The notes under the pieces were generated by a model that was not told the DNA's origin, did not search any database, and saw only the letters and a program-made list of their open reading frames with translations. Below, piece by piece: positions 15,441 through 23,400 of a DNA stretch of 64,000 nucleotides. The translations under genes were made by a program, and so were the position numbers. Each line of letters starts with the position of its first letter. Positions within the stretch are counted from its first letter, which is position 1. The stretch comes from Spirochaetales bacterium (GTDB lineage: Bacteria; Spirochaetota; Spirochaetia; SZUA-6; RPPD01), in the NCBI GenBank assembly GCA_016929065.1, contig JAFGJO010000036.1, forward strand, positions 1 through 64,000. The letters are read 5' to 3'.

Positions 15441-16115
15441 TCAATGAGCTTGCTTTTTCCTTTCAGGCACCAAATAAATCATTGGAATACTGGCAACAGT
15501 GACAATAAATTTGATGATTATATTTCCCACAAATATGGAGATCACGACCGGCCACTCGAGGGTGAATGCGAATGCGCCGAGGGTAAATATGATGCTGTCA
15601 AGAGGGACACTGATCGCATTGCTGATGAGCACCCGGGCCCATTGGTGTCTCGCTGTAATTTTGGTCACCCACCAATGGTAGATTTCAGTATCAAGCAGTT
15701 CACTGATCACCTCGGCAATGATCGAGGCGACGACGATTCTTGGCGTGGAGGCAAAAATATCAATGAAAGCCTGATGATACGTCCAGCCGGCGTCGCCCGC
15801 CGGAACCCAGGTCGGATCACTGGGAAAATATGCTGTCATATACATATACCCGGCCATGCAGATATTGATAACCGCTGCAGTGATGACGATTGTTCGGGCT
15901 GCTTTTTTACCGAGATGTTTGTGGATCAAATCACGAAGGGTAAAGGTAATCGGGTAAATGAATGTGCCCAGATCTATGCTGATCCCGAACAGAATTCCAA
16001 TCTTGTTGCTGGTAATGTCTGCGAGCATCTGTGCGGCGATGTATGCGCCGACAAGCATGATCGCCATGGACGTAATGGTTTTAACAGAGACTTCTGTTTC
16101 GTATAATGGTTTCAT
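15441..16115 (-). CDS. Queuosine-precursor transporter (YhhQ/VUT family)
   Basis: 224-residue membrane protein with six or more helices. Diagnostic of the YhhQ/QPTR family are LADITSNKIGILFG near the first helix, the central FIYPITFTLRDLIHKHLGKKAART, and IIAEVISELLDTEIYHW. Family members import preQ0 or preQ1, precursors of the tRNA base queuosine. A 5' leader with two GC-rich hairpins lies upstream and could regulate translation. The gene has an AGGAG Shine-Dalgarno. No other queuosine gene is in the window. Confidence 0.85.
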   Translation of the reverse strand: MKPLYETEVSVKTITSMAIMLVGAYIAAQMLADITSNKIGILFGISIDLGTFIYPITFTLRDLIHKHLGKKAARTIVITAAVINICMAGYMYMTAYFPSDPTWVPAGDAGWTYHQAFIDIFASTPRIVVASIIAEVISELLDTEIYHWWVTKITARHQWARVLISNAISVPLDSIIFTLGAFAFTLEWPVVISIFVGNIIIKFIVTVASIPMIYLVPERKKQAH

Positions 16116-16136
16116 TATCTACTCCTGTTTTGGTAA

Positions 16137-16223
16137 GGCGGGTGGAACCACGACCGCCGGGGGATATCCGGCTGTAACAGCCGGCAGAGGCTGATTGTAG
16201 CACAATTTCGGAAAAAGTTTCAA
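16137..16223 (-). promoter_or_regulatory. Promoter and structured 5' leader of the queuosine-precursor transporter
   Basis: Minus-strand TTGAAA (16218-16223) and TACAAT (16194-16199) are 18 bases apart. The predicted leader of about 70 bases contains hairpin CCGGCTG-TTA-CAGCCGG (16168-16184), then GGCGG-GTGG paired with CCAC-CCGCC (16137-16158), then CAAAACAGGAG. Transporters of this family are often controlled by preQ1 riboswitches, but the leader does not match the short preQ1-I consensus as I know it. A different ligand-binding leader is possible. Confidence 0.45.
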
Positions 16224-16240
16224 GCAATCCGTGTCATTCT

Positions 16241-16771
16241 TCAGATGTCTTTTCGGGGGAACTGGGCAGGCCCATTTTTTGAAAGGAGTAAATACAGAAA
16301 CCAGACAAAGGAGATTATCATTGAGCTGGTAATCCGGAATGAAAAATCAGTCGAAAAATACTGTGCTGATAGTTTTGAATTTGCCAGCAATCCTGCATTG
16401 TCCAAAACAGGCAGGGCCGGGAAGGCGGGAATGACCAGACTGCAGTAAAACACCTGGACAACAGGAAAATAAAATTTCAAAAGTATCCATGCAGGTTTTT
16501 TCAATTTGTGAAGTGCAAGGCCAAGCAGAATCCCGGACGCAGTAAAAAAAATCATCAATATAACAGCAATCAGCATAAGGGAGTTTATCCACTCCATGCC
16601 GAGCTCCGGCATATAGGTTGAGTAAAAACTGATCATTGGATAACTCGTCACGACCACGAGCAGGGGATTTGCTGCAACAAGCCACAGGAACAAGACAAAC
16701 AGGAATCCGTTGGCGTGGCGGGTGTCATACTCACTGTATAAAGAATCCATTCTGCGGTCATTATTTGCCAT
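16241..16771 (-). CDS. Four-helix membrane protein (DUF2569-like)
   Basis: 176 residues with four hydrophobic segments (about 22-42, 65-88, 95-118 and 148-168) and a loop before the last containing SKLSAQYFSTDFSFRI. The end, FVWFLYLLLSKNGPAQF, resembles the closing helix of DUF2569 proteins, but this is a weak match. Good AAGGAG Shine-Dalgarno seven bases before the ATG. It is followed by the transporter gene in the same direction, which has its own promoter. Function unknown. Confidence 0.55.
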   Translation of the reverse strand: MANNDRRMDSLYSEYDTRHANGFLFVLFLWLVAANPLLVVVTSYPMISFYSTYMPELGMEWINSLMLIAVILMIFFTASGILLGLALHKLKKPAWILLKFYFPVVQVFYCSLVIPAFPALPVLDNAGLLANSKLSAQYFSTDFSFRITSSMIISFVWFLYLLLSKNGPAQFPRKDI

Positions 16772-16818
16772 CCGAGAACTCCTTGATCAATGCATGCAGA
16801 CAGTAACACACCTTTTTT

Positions 16819-17406
16819 CTATTCGGGTAAATATCCTTTTTTCACTGCATCCGCAAGAAGACTTTCCGCATGGGAGAAAAGAAATCCGGAACCCGCTTCT
16901 ATTTTTTCCATCATTTTTCTCACTTGGGATGCATGCACCCCGTGCTTTTGCCATGCCTTCCCCCGGGTCATATAATTGTGCCAGAACGGCTGAAATCGGT
17001 CGATTGCACGGGCGTATTTCGCTTCCGCGGTTTTCCCTTCCTCGTATTCTTCCCAGAGTTCCCGAAACTCGCGTTGCTGGCTGTCGGGAAGCAGGCCAAA
17101 CAGTTTTCCGGCCGCTTCAATTTCACGCTGTGACTGTGTTTCGGCTGCAACAGCATCATACAAATAGGTATCGCCGGCATAGACCTCAACCGCGTCATGA
17201 AACAAAAGGATTTTTAAAACCTTCAGCATATCGAGCTGCTGCGTGTCTGCATATTCTGAAAAAATGAGGGCCATGACAGCGACTTGCCAGGAATGCTCGG
17301 CATCATTTTCACAGCGGCTTTCATCCAGAATGAATGTTCTGCGAATAACGGTTTTCAGCTTTTCTATTTCTTTCAGGAATTCAAATTGTTTCGACAGTTT
17401 TTCCAT
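16819..17406 (-). CDS. HD-domain phosphohydrolase (YfbR/HDDC2-like)
   Basis: 195 residues forming one HD domain. Metal ligands fit H38 (ENDAEHSWQVA), the HD pair H70-D71 (LLFHDAVEVYAGDTY) and a distal Asp in YARAIDRFQPF. This spacing and the AGDTY/F context match the YfbR/HDDC2 group of 5'-deoxynucleotidases, which dephosphorylate nucleoside monophosphates. Substrate preference cannot be read from sequence. It is transcribed away from the agmatinase gene; only 68 bases separate the two starts. Confidence 0.75.
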   Translation of the reverse strand: MEKLSKQFEFLKEIEKLKTVIRRTFILDESRCENDAEHSWQVAVMALIFSEYADTQQLDMLKVLKILLFHDAVEVYAGDTYLYDAVAAETQSQREIEAAGKLFGLLPDSQQREFRELWEEYEEGKTAEAKYARAIDRFQPFWHNYMTRGKAWQKHGVHASQVRKMMEKIEAGSGFLFSHAESLLADAVKKGYLPE

Positions 17407-17474
17407 AATTACTCTCTTCGTGAAGAAGTCCGTCAGGCTTTTCTTTTTTTTCAGTATACTGTATTTTTATTTGT

Positions 17475-18344
17475 ATGGAAGCAGTTTTTTTGGATATTGA
17501 CAAAAAATATACGCAAAAGGAAAATGCAGCGTATACAATTATTCCGGTTCCCTATGATGAAACATCAACCTGGAAAAAGGGCGCGCACCGCGGTCCTGAT
17601 GCCGTCATCGAGGCCTCGGCTCAGATTGAGTGGTATGACATCGAAACCGGGACCGAACCGTACACCAGAGGGATACATACCTTGAAAAAGGTTTTTGATT
17701 TTTCATCGCCCGATGCCATGGTAGACGGCGTAAGGGCAGCGGTGGCCGAAGCATTTAGGGGAAAAAGTATCCCGATTGTACTGGGCGGCGAGCACTCTGT
17801 GTCAATCGGCGCGATCTATGCTGCGGCAGAAGCATATCCGGAGTGTACGATTCTTCAGCTTGATGCGCATACAGACCTCCGTGATGAATACCATGGTTCG
17901 CGGTTCAACCATGCGTGTGTCATGCGGCGCGCAGTTGAGAAATGCCCGATTGTACAGGTGGGAATACGTTCCGGCGAGGCAGATCACTTTGAGCCGGCAT
18001 ATAGAAGCCGGATGTTCTGCGCAGAAAAGATAACCGGCTCCACCGCATGGATTGAAAATGTTCTTCCGCTTCTTTCACAGCATGTTTATATCACGATCGA
18101 CCTCGATGTATTTGATCCATCCATTATGCCGTCTACCGGCACTCCGGAGCCGGGCGGGCTCTTGTGGTATCCTGTTCTTAACCTCTTGCGGCGCGTGATT
18201 GACGCCAAAACGTGTATCGGTTTTGATGTGGTAGAACTCTGCCCAAACGGCCAGCCGCATGCGGAATTCCTTGCGGCAAAACTGGTGTATAAACTGATTG
18301 CCTGCCATGCCGCGAAGACCGCACCGGACATGCGCTTTGCATAA
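17475..18344 (+). CDS. speB: Agmatinase/ureohydrolase family enzyme, SpeB
   Basis: 289-residue binuclear manganese enzyme that hydrolyses agmatine to putrescine and urea. All metal ligands are present: H107 in GGEHSVS, D130/H132/D134 in LDAHTD, and D209/D211 in IDLDVFDPS. The FNHAC segment at 144-148 takes the place of the substrate-loop SHA/HGT region of the family. Length is normal. The ATG at 17475 lies about 14 bases after a TATACT box and has no Shine-Dalgarno, so the leader may be very short. Arginase or guanidinobutyrase activity cannot be excluded. Confidence 0.87.
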   Translation: MEAVFLDIDKKYTQKENAAYTIIPVPYDETSTWKKGAHRGPDAVIEASAQIEWYDIETGTEPYTRGIHTLKKVFDFSSPDAMVDGVRAAVAEAFRGKSIPIVLGGEHSVSIGAIYAAAEAYPECTILQLDAHTDLRDEYHGSRFNHACVMRRAVEKCPIVQVGIRSGEADHFEPAYRSRMFCAEKITGSTAWIENVLPLLSQHVYITIDLDVFDPSIMPSTGTPEPGGLLWYPVLNLLRRVIDAKTCIGFDVVELCPNGQPHAEFLAAKLVYKLIACHAAKTAPDMRFA

Positions 18345-18519
18345 TTTTTTCCAGGTGATGGATAAAACTGCGGAATGTGTTAAATTTATAATAGAGGCAG
18401 AAAAGTAGTACGGACAGGAGGTGTTTTAAAATCTCCATTATATCAAATGGTTCGCAAGACGGATGTTACTGTAGTGTTCAGCTGAAAATTCAAATTTTGC
18501 GAATTTTATGGATGCACAA

Positions 18520-18565
18520 ATAATAAATTCAATGTTATAATTCTCGTTGTCGATGAATTTATTAT
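18520..18565. repeat. Perfect 12-bp inverted repeat upstream of the 95-residue orphan gene
   Basis: ATAATAAATTCA (18520-18531) and TGAATTTATTAT (18554-18565) are perfectly complementary with a 22-base spacer, about 60 bases before the next start codon. It could be an operator or a leader hairpin. The rest of the 282-base gap after speB shows only AT-rich sequence and GGAG...CTCC complementarity near 18417-18435. Confidence 0.55.
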
Positions 18566-18626
18566 GGAACAGCTTGCATGAAAAAACATGCGACGAACAG
18601 TATAAAAAAAATGTAAGGAGAACAAT

Positions 18627-18914
18627 ATGGCAGGAGGAGTCATTACTGTAGAAAAAGCACGTGCAGATGTTTATTTTCTTTCCGGTGCGGGAAAGGATGT
18701 ATTTCCCCCCGACTACAACATGGAAGTAAAGTTCTCACGTGAATTCGGCGGGGTATCGCTGCAGGATGCGGTTGCCGAAGCAAAAAAATACGCAGTCGGT
18801 GTATTTACAAACAAGGTACAGCAGAAGATCCGGGGAAAGGGATGCACGGTTGTTGTACGTGACATTGAAATCCGCTATTCTATCAAATACGGATTTAACA
18901 AAGTAAGAGTATAG
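18627..18914 (+). CDS. Conserved-looking 95-residue protein of unknown function
   Basis: Small soluble protein with an AAGGAG Shine-Dalgarno and its own strong terminator, so very likely expressed. Strand/helix order reads as ITVEKARADVYFLSG, then MEVKFSREFGG, a helix LQDAVAEAKKYAVGVFTNKV, then GCTVVVRDIEIRYSIKYG. This is a compact alpha-beta fold without Cys or His clusters. I do not recognise the family. The basic C-terminal half and small size would allow nucleic-acid or protein binding, but nothing shows this. Confidence 0.75.
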   Translation: MAGGVITVEKARADVYFLSGAGKDVFPPDYNMEVKFSREFGGVSLQDAVAEAKKYAVGVFTNKVQQKIRGKGCTVVVRDIEIRYSIKYGFNKVRV

Positions 18915-18939
18915 ATTCCGAAGATCAATTAAGCGCGCC

Positions 18940-18973
18940 CCGCATACATTATCGTGTGCGGGGTGTTTTTTTT
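18940..18973 (+). terminator. Terminator of the 95-residue orphan gene
   Basis: CCCGCATAC (18940-18948) pairs with GTGTGCGGG (18955-18963), one T-G wobble, loop ATTATC, then TG and a run of eight T. The T-run covers the stop codon of the convergent lysS. Confidence 0.85.
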
Positions 18974-20525
18974 ATTGCAGCTTTTCCTGGAGCCGGTTTG
19001 TGAATTCCTGTTTCCCGATCAATTTGATAAAGCTTCCCACCTTTGGGCCGCTTTTCTGGCCGAAAAGCACCTCATATACCAGCAGGAAAAAATCTCTGGG
19101 CGGAATATCATTCTCCTTCGCAACATCAAAGACATGCGACTGCAGAATGTCCGCATCATTTCCCGGTTCGGCAGTGATTTTCTCAATAAGAATATTCAGC
19201 AGCTTTTTCTCTGCTGCATCCGGGGTTTTGAACTCTTTGTTTGGAAGAATGTTGTCGCGGTAATAGGTGATTGCACGGGTTACAAGGTTGGTGAGAAATT
19301 CTTCATATGCTTTTGCATTTGGATCATAGTTATAGATATAGTCCAGAACCATGGCGGCGTCCTCTGTCCCCAAGGCGGAAACCAGGTTGTTGATAAGAGA
19401 ATAGGAGATATCCGCATCAAACAGTGTTGCAGCGGCAAGATCATCATGCACAAACGAAAGCGGGTTGTCTTTTTTTGTCGCGTCATCAGCATGATAAAAA
19501 CTCCGCATCAGCTGCAAATATTCATCAACTGTTTTCGGGATGACATCGAAGTGAAACTTTTTGGCTTTCCGGGGATTGATAAACATGAAATATTCAAGCG
19601 ATTCAAGCGGAGCGTAATTCGTCCAGGTGTCAATGGTGAGACCCTTACCGACAGACTTGGATATTTTTGCACCCGATTCATCAAGAAAGAGTTCGTAAAA
19701 GTAGTTTTCCGGTGCGCGGCCGCCGAGAACCTTGACGATTTTCCGGCTCAAATTGAAAGATTCAATCAGATCTTTGCCGTACATTTCATAGTGCACGCCG
19801 AATGCAAACCAGCGCAAAGCCCAGTCGGCTTTCCAGCCGAGCTTTGTTTTTCCATCCAGCACACTTGTCCGGGCACTATGTCCGCAGCCTTTTACAGTTT
19901 CGGAGACATCGCTGTCGCAGCAATAGACAAGTTCTGTTGCGTCGGGAAAATATTCTGTGACCCGCGTTGTAAGGTTTTTGCCGCATTGTTCACAGATGGG
20001 CATAAACGGGGACCATTGATTTCTGTTTTCATTTTTCATTGTCGGAATAATGATGCTCCGAATTTTTTCGACATTAATTAATGCATTGACAAGGCCGGCA
20101 TTAAACGTGCCCTTTTTATATTCTTCTTCTGATGATTTAAAGTCATAGTCAAATCCGAATGAGTCAAGAAATTCCTGCAGCTTGTTTTCCATATGATGGG
20201 CAAATGATGTGCAGCATCCGTAGGGGTCGGGAATATTTACAAGCGGTTTTCCCAGATGTTTGGCAATTTCCTCCTGGTTGGGTACGTTCAAAGGAACTTT
20301 GCGCAGCCCGTCCATATCATCACAGAAGCTGATGAGTTTTGTGGGAATCGGTGACATCTGCTGAAACGCCTTGCGGACAAAGGTGGTTCGGGAGACCTCC
20401 CCGAATGTACCGATATGCGGCAGCCCCGATGGGCCGAAACCGGTCTGGAACACAACGGTTTTTGTGTTTTCGGGCAGGGATTTTAAAATATTTTCAGCTT
20501 CTTCAACGGGCCAGAGTTTTGCCAT
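18972..20525 (-). CDS. lysS: Class I lysyl-tRNA synthetase
   Basis: 517 residues. Charges tRNA-Lys using a Rossmann-fold class I catalytic domain. The HIGH equivalent is PHIGT (36-40) in GFGPSGLPHIGTFGEV and the KMSKS equivalent is KISKS (287-291). Cysteines at 178, 181, 202, 203 and 214 probably form the zinc-binding insertion. This enzyme type occurs in most archaea, spirochaetes and some alphaproteobacteria instead of the class II LysRS, and is the best taxonomic marker in the window. It is monocistronic; its stop lies inside the T-run of the convergent terminator. Confidence 0.95.
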   Translation of the reverse strand: MAKLWPVEEAENILKSLPENTKTVVFQTGFGPSGLPHIGTFGEVSRTTFVRKAFQQMSPIPTKLISFCDDMDGLRKVPLNVPNQEEIAKHLGKPLVNIPDPYGCCTSFAHHMENKLQEFLDSFGFDYDFKSSEEEYKKGTFNAGLVNALINVEKIRSIIIPTMKNENRNQWSPFMPICEQCGKNLTTRVTEYFPDATELVYCCDSDVSETVKGCGHSARTSVLDGKTKLGWKADWALRWFAFGVHYEMYGKDLIESFNLSRKIVKVLGGRAPENYFYELFLDESGAKISKSVGKGLTIDTWTNYAPLESLEYFMFINPRKAKKFHFDVIPKTVDEYLQLMRSFYHADDATKKDNPLSFVHDDLAAATLFDADISYSLINNLVSALGTEDAAMVLDYIYNYDPNAKAYEEFLTNLVTRAITYYRDNILPNKEFKTPDAAEKKLLNILIEKITAEPGNDADILQSHVFDVAKENDIPPRDFFLLVYEVLFGQKSGPKVGSFIKLIGKQEFTNRLQEKLQ

Positions 20526-20609
20526 AATGTATTCCTTACGTGGGTATCAAATAGTGATAATCGATTTGGGGGAAAATTGCAAGCGGTATGAGGAACTCAG
20601 GAGAAGATA

Positions 20610-20697
20610 GATAAGGAAAACAGGAAAGGCAGGAAAAAAGAAAGATAAGGAAAACAAGAAAGTCCAGAAAGAGAGATAAGGAATACAGGAAAAAAAG
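20610..20697. repeat. Three tandem GATAAGGAAAACAGGAAA units
   Basis: Units begin at 20610, 20644 and 20675, each starting GATAAGGAA and about 31-34 bases long, decaying toward the right. On the opposite strand they read TTTCCTG...TTCCTTATC, the same motif as the repeats at 5632-5680 and 20780-20828. The 300-base interval 20526-20825 is otherwise empty of genes. Confidence 0.65.
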
Positions 20698-20779
20698 TGG
20701 AGGGTGTAAATATAACCCTGTTGATTTGAGTATCTCCCCAAGGGTCCAGGGAGAGGGTGTGTAAATTTATTCTTCCTCG

Positions 20780-20828
20780 TTTCCTGAATTCCTGGTTTCC
20801 TTATAAATATTTATTCCTGTGTTCCTTA
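20780..20828. repeat. TTTCCTGAATTCC-type dispersed repeat, copy 2
   Basis: TTTCCTGAATTCCTGG, TTTCCTTAT and TTCCTGTGTTCCTTA in the same order and spacing as at 5632-5680. Like that copy, it runs into the stop codon of a small minus-strand gene. It faces the inverted tandem copies at 20610-20697. Confidence 0.65.
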
Positions 20829-21011
20829 CCGGCGGTCCCACAGATCCTTTTTATCATCGTAATCCCGATGATTGTCTCTGTCCTTTTTTATGCTTCTGCT
20901 TTTGTCGTGCTTGTCGGGATAATCATGCTTAATAACGGTGACACATCCAAAAGCTGAAAATGCGGCGAAAAGAATACCGGTTATGGCAATAGTTTTTAAA
21001 AGATTTTTCAT
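20826..21011 (-). CDS. Tiny lipoprotein with charged tail
   Basis: 61 residues. Signal sequence KTIAITGILFAAFSAFGC ends in a lipobox with Cys at 23. The mature peptide of about 39 residues is nearly all charged (Lys, Asp, Arg, His), ending DDKKDLWDRR. A GAGGAG Shine-Dalgarno lies seven bases before the ATG. It would be a lipid-anchored, surface or periplasmic polyampholyte; no family recognised. A second tiny lipoprotein gene precedes it in the same direction. Confidence 0.68.
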   Translation of the reverse strand: MKNLLKTIAITGILFAAFSAFGCVTVIKHDYPDKHDKSRSIKKDRDNHRDYDDKKDLWDRR

Positions 21012-21140
21012 TCTAATACTCCTCGTTTTTGTGTTTATATAAATAATATAAAAATTTTCAGTGCAAAAAGTCTGTATGCATAATGGTATGTTTTTTAGGA
21101 GTAATAATCTAATAGTACAGCGGATATGATCGTCAGATTT

Positions 21141-21305
21141 CTATTTGTTATAACCTGGAGCAAAGTCCCGTGCGTTTTTTTCATCCTCAATCTTTTTTTC
21201 CTGGCCGGGCGGAAGCTTGTCATCCTTTAGTGTTATACATCCGGCAAAAAGGGACACAGCAAGTCCAAGAAAAATGACAGAAATAATCGTGCGGCTTTTT
21301 TTCAT
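21141..21305 (-). CDS. Tiny lipoprotein of 54 residues
   Basis: The ATG at 21305 follows GGAGGTGAAAC, a strong Shine-Dalgarno. The peptide starts MKKSRTIISVIFLGLAVSLF and continues AGC (lipidated Cys23), then a charged tail ITLKDDKLPPGQEKKIEDE and ends DFAPGYNK before TAG at 21141-21143. Same architecture as its neighbour at 20826-21011, so the pair may be co-expressed or a decayed duplication. No family recognised. Confidence 0.68.
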   Translation of the reverse strand: MKKSRTIISVIFLGLAVSLFAGCITLKDDKLPPGQEKKIEDEKNARDFAPGYNK

Positions 21306-21353
21306 GTTTCACCTCCAAAGAAAAATTATAAGTCAAAAAAAATATTATTCCAG

Positions 21354-22250
21354 TTAACCTGCTTTTTTTCTCCAGACTGATTTAAGTGCAACAGTGAGCA
21401 TTGTAATGTCCGCACTGTGCACGCGGTTTTTCAGGCAGGCAAAGGAAAGTTCAATCCGGGATGTATAGCCGGGTATAATCATGATGCCGCTGCCTTCCGC
21501 AGATTGTGCAATATATTCCGGCAGCAATGAAATGCCCATACCCGTGCGGATAAAATGCATTGTCATGGCCTCGTTGTCGGAACTGATAGTGTTTTTCGGA
21601 ATGATAGAGTGAGCAGAAAACAGCTCCTGCACTTTTGGAAGGAAGGTGCAGTCTATAGCGGGGAGTATCCATGGCAGCCCCAATATTTGGGGCAATGAAA
21701 GATCTTTTACTGTATTGTGCCAGCTTCCGGGAGCTGCAATTACCAGTTTCACCTTATCCAGCAACACCAGCTGAACGGCCACAGGGCTGTGATTCCCGAA
21801 GACAAAGCCGCCGTCGATCTTATGATCCTGTATTTTATGCAGAATATCGAATGTGGAGTTTTGGGTGAATTGAAGGGAGATTGTCGGATTTTTCCGGATC
21901 ACTGCGCTCACCAGCTCATCTATTCGCAATACACTCGATTCCGTATTGAGCGCGATGTGCAGCAACCGCTGCTCTTTTTTATAGACAGTTCGAATCTGAT
22001 TTTCAAGCTCATCTGCTTCTGTGACAATCCGTTCGATCCGGCTTTTTATACCGGTTCCCGCCTGTGTGAGCGTCACCCCTTTTGCGGTCCGGACAAACAG
22101 CAGAACCCCGAACTCATCTTCGAGTGCCCGGATTTGCGCACTGACCGCCGGCTGGCTTGTGTGTAACTGTTCCGCGGCACGGCTGATAGTACCGGATTCT
22201 GCGACAGTGATAAATGTCCTGAGCTGATACAATTCCATGCGGTCAAGCAT
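21354..22250 (-). CDS. LysR-family transcriptional regulator
   Basis: 298 residues. The N-terminal helix-turn-helix is classical: MELYQLRTFITVAESGTISR followed by AAEQLHTSQPAVSAQIRALE, then a periplasmic-binding-like effector domain (about 95-298). The start could also be the ATG at 22238, which fits the usual MELYQLRTF beginning. It is divergent from the DapA-family gene, the arrangement in which LysR proteins control the neighbouring gene. The dyad at 22249-22267 lies at its start. The effector may be a product or substrate of the lyase. Confidence 0.88.
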   Translation of the reverse strand: MLDRMELYQLRTFITVAESGTISRAAEQLHTSQPAVSAQIRALEDEFGVLLFVRTAKGVTLTQAGTGIKSRIERIVTEADELENQIRTVYKKEQRLLHIALNTESSVLRIDELVSAVIRKNPTISLQFTQNSTFDILHKIQDHKIDGGFVFGNHSPVAVQLVLLDKVKLVIAAPGSWHNTVKDLSLPQILGLPWILPAIDCTFLPKVQELFSAHSIIPKNTISSDNEAMTMHFIRTGMGISLLPEYIAQSAEGSGIMIIPGYTSRIELSFACLKNRVHSADITMLTVALKSVWRKKAG

Positions 22251-22267
22251 ACCACAATTTATGGTAT
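22249..22267. promoter_or_regulatory. Dyad in the LysR/dapA-like intergenic region
   Basis: ATACCA (22249-22254) and TGGTAT (22262-22267) form an inverted repeat with a seven-base spacer. It is a candidate LysR site at the regulator's own start, suited to autorepression. It does not fit the textbook T-N11-A spacing exactly. Confidence 0.45.
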
Positions 22268-22345
22268 CTGTCTTTGGTAATTGGAAAGCCGGATATCAAA
22301 TTCAGATCCATAAAAAAAACTGATGCAAGCCATAGAAAACCGCAA

Positions 22346-22375
22346 TTGGACAGAACAGGTCTTTATTTATAGAAT
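22346..22375 (+). promoter_or_regulatory. Candidate promoter of the dapA-like gene
   Basis: TTGGAC (22346-22351) and TAGAAT (22370-22375) with an 18-base spacer, 30 bases before the ATG. An AGGAGCTG Shine-Dalgarno follows. Weak -10, in keeping with activation by the divergent LysR protein. Confidence 0.4.
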
Positions 22376-22404
22376 GTGTACACAAAACAAAACAGGAGCT
22401 GACC

Positions 22405-23283
22405 ATGTATCCCGGCATATATATCCCGATCGTGACCCCATTTCTAAACGGAGAGATTGATTTTCTGTCACTTGAAAAACTGATCAACCGGTTTATTGAT
22501 AACGGGGTTTCCGGTCTGTTTGCGGCAGCGACAACTGGCGAAGCGCCGACATTGTCGGATGAAGAATATTTTCAGCTCATCGGAAAGGTCTGTGAAATGG
22601 TTGCCGGACGCGTTGGGGTGTATGCCGGCCTGTCTGAACACAACACCCGGCTCTTGGTCAAACTGGCCGGACAGCTTGAACCGTTTCCCATCGAGGGGAT
22701 TCTCTCTTCGTGTCCCTATTATAATCTTCCCGCACAGCAGGGGATTTATGAACATTTCCGTTGTCTTTCCGAAGCGACGCCGCACCCTGTCATCCTGTAC
22801 AACATTCCCTGCCGGACCGGCAGGAACATTGAAAACGATACAATCAGACGTCTCGCCCAGCTAAAGAATATCATCGGTTTGAAGGATTCGTGCGGCAATA
22901 TTGACCAGTCCATGGAACTCCTCCTGAACCGGCCGGACGATTTCATGATTTTCACCGGGCATGATTCTGATTTCTTCCTGAATCTGGCACTCGGCGGGGA
23001 CGGCGGAATACTCGCTTCGGCGCATATCTGTACAGAGCAGTATGTGCAAATGTTTGATGAGTTTCAGCGGAACAATATCGGTGAGGCGCGCCGCATCTGG
23101 AAAGAGCTCCTGCCGGTCATTCAGTTATTGTTTGTTGAACCGAATCCGGCACCCGTCAAATATGTACTTGCAGCTTGCGGCATGATTGCCGGCAGCGAGG
23201 TACGACTGCCGCTGACCGGTATTTCCATACAATTAAAACAAAAATTATCCGAACTGAATCTTTTCCAGGAGGCACGCGGATGA
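22405..23283 (+). CDS. DapA-family lyase (4-hydroxy-tetrahydrodipicolinate synthase-like)
   Basis: 292-residue TIM-barrel aldolase of the DHDPS/N-acetylneuraminate-lyase superfamily. Visible: TTGEAPTL (43-50), the catalytic Tyr132 in YNIPCRTG with Arg138, and Schiff-base Lys160 in GLKDSCGN. Arg138 binds the aspartate-semialdehyde carboxylate in true DHDPS, which favours lysine/diaminopimelate synthesis. However, the control by a divergent LysR gene and lack of other lysine genes nearby leave room for a catabolic aldolase. Normal length, complete. Confidence 0.85.
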   Translation: MYPGIYIPIVTPFLNGEIDFLSLEKLINRFIDNGVSGLFAAATTGEAPTLSDEEYFQLIGKVCEMVAGRVGVYAGLSEHNTRLLVKLAGQLEPFPIEGILSSCPYYNLPAQQGIYEHFRCLSEATPHPVILYNIPCRTGRNIENDTIRRLAQLKNIIGLKDSCGNIDQSMELLLNRPDDFMIFTGHDSDFFLNLALGGDGGILASAHICTEQYVQMFDEFQRNNIGEARRIWKELLPVIQLLFVEPNPAPVKYVLAACGMIAGSEVRLPLTGISIQLKQKLSELNLFQEARG

Positions 23284-23346
23284 ATGCGGAAAGCAGGGAC
23301 ACATGCAGGAGAGAACCCCGGTAGTGTCTATACATACAGATTGGGC

Positions 23347-23379
23347 AAAAAAAACCGCCGGGAAGCATTTCCGGCGGTT
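23347..23379 (-). terminator. Rho-independent terminator of lgt
   Basis: AACCGCCGG (23353-23361) pairs perfectly with CCGGCGGTT (23371-23379). The A-run at 23347-23354 gives eight T on the minus strand. It lies 22 bases beyond the lgt stop and may also stop dapA-like transcripts partly. Confidence 0.8.
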
Positions 23380-23400
23380 ATCGTTTATATCTAAAAAAAA

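Noticed and set aside
15432-16106. 224-residue + strand frame
   Set aside because: Exact antisense of the YhhQ-family gene; Cys/His-rich and without a fold, a typical shadow frame.
16137-16200. preQ1-I riboswitch
   Set aside because: The leader lacks the short stem with A-rich 3' tail typical of that class; reported only as a structured leader.
18954-20081. 375-residue + strand frame opposite lysS
   Set aside because: Shadow of the synthetase, whose HIGH and KMSKS motifs are on the other strand.
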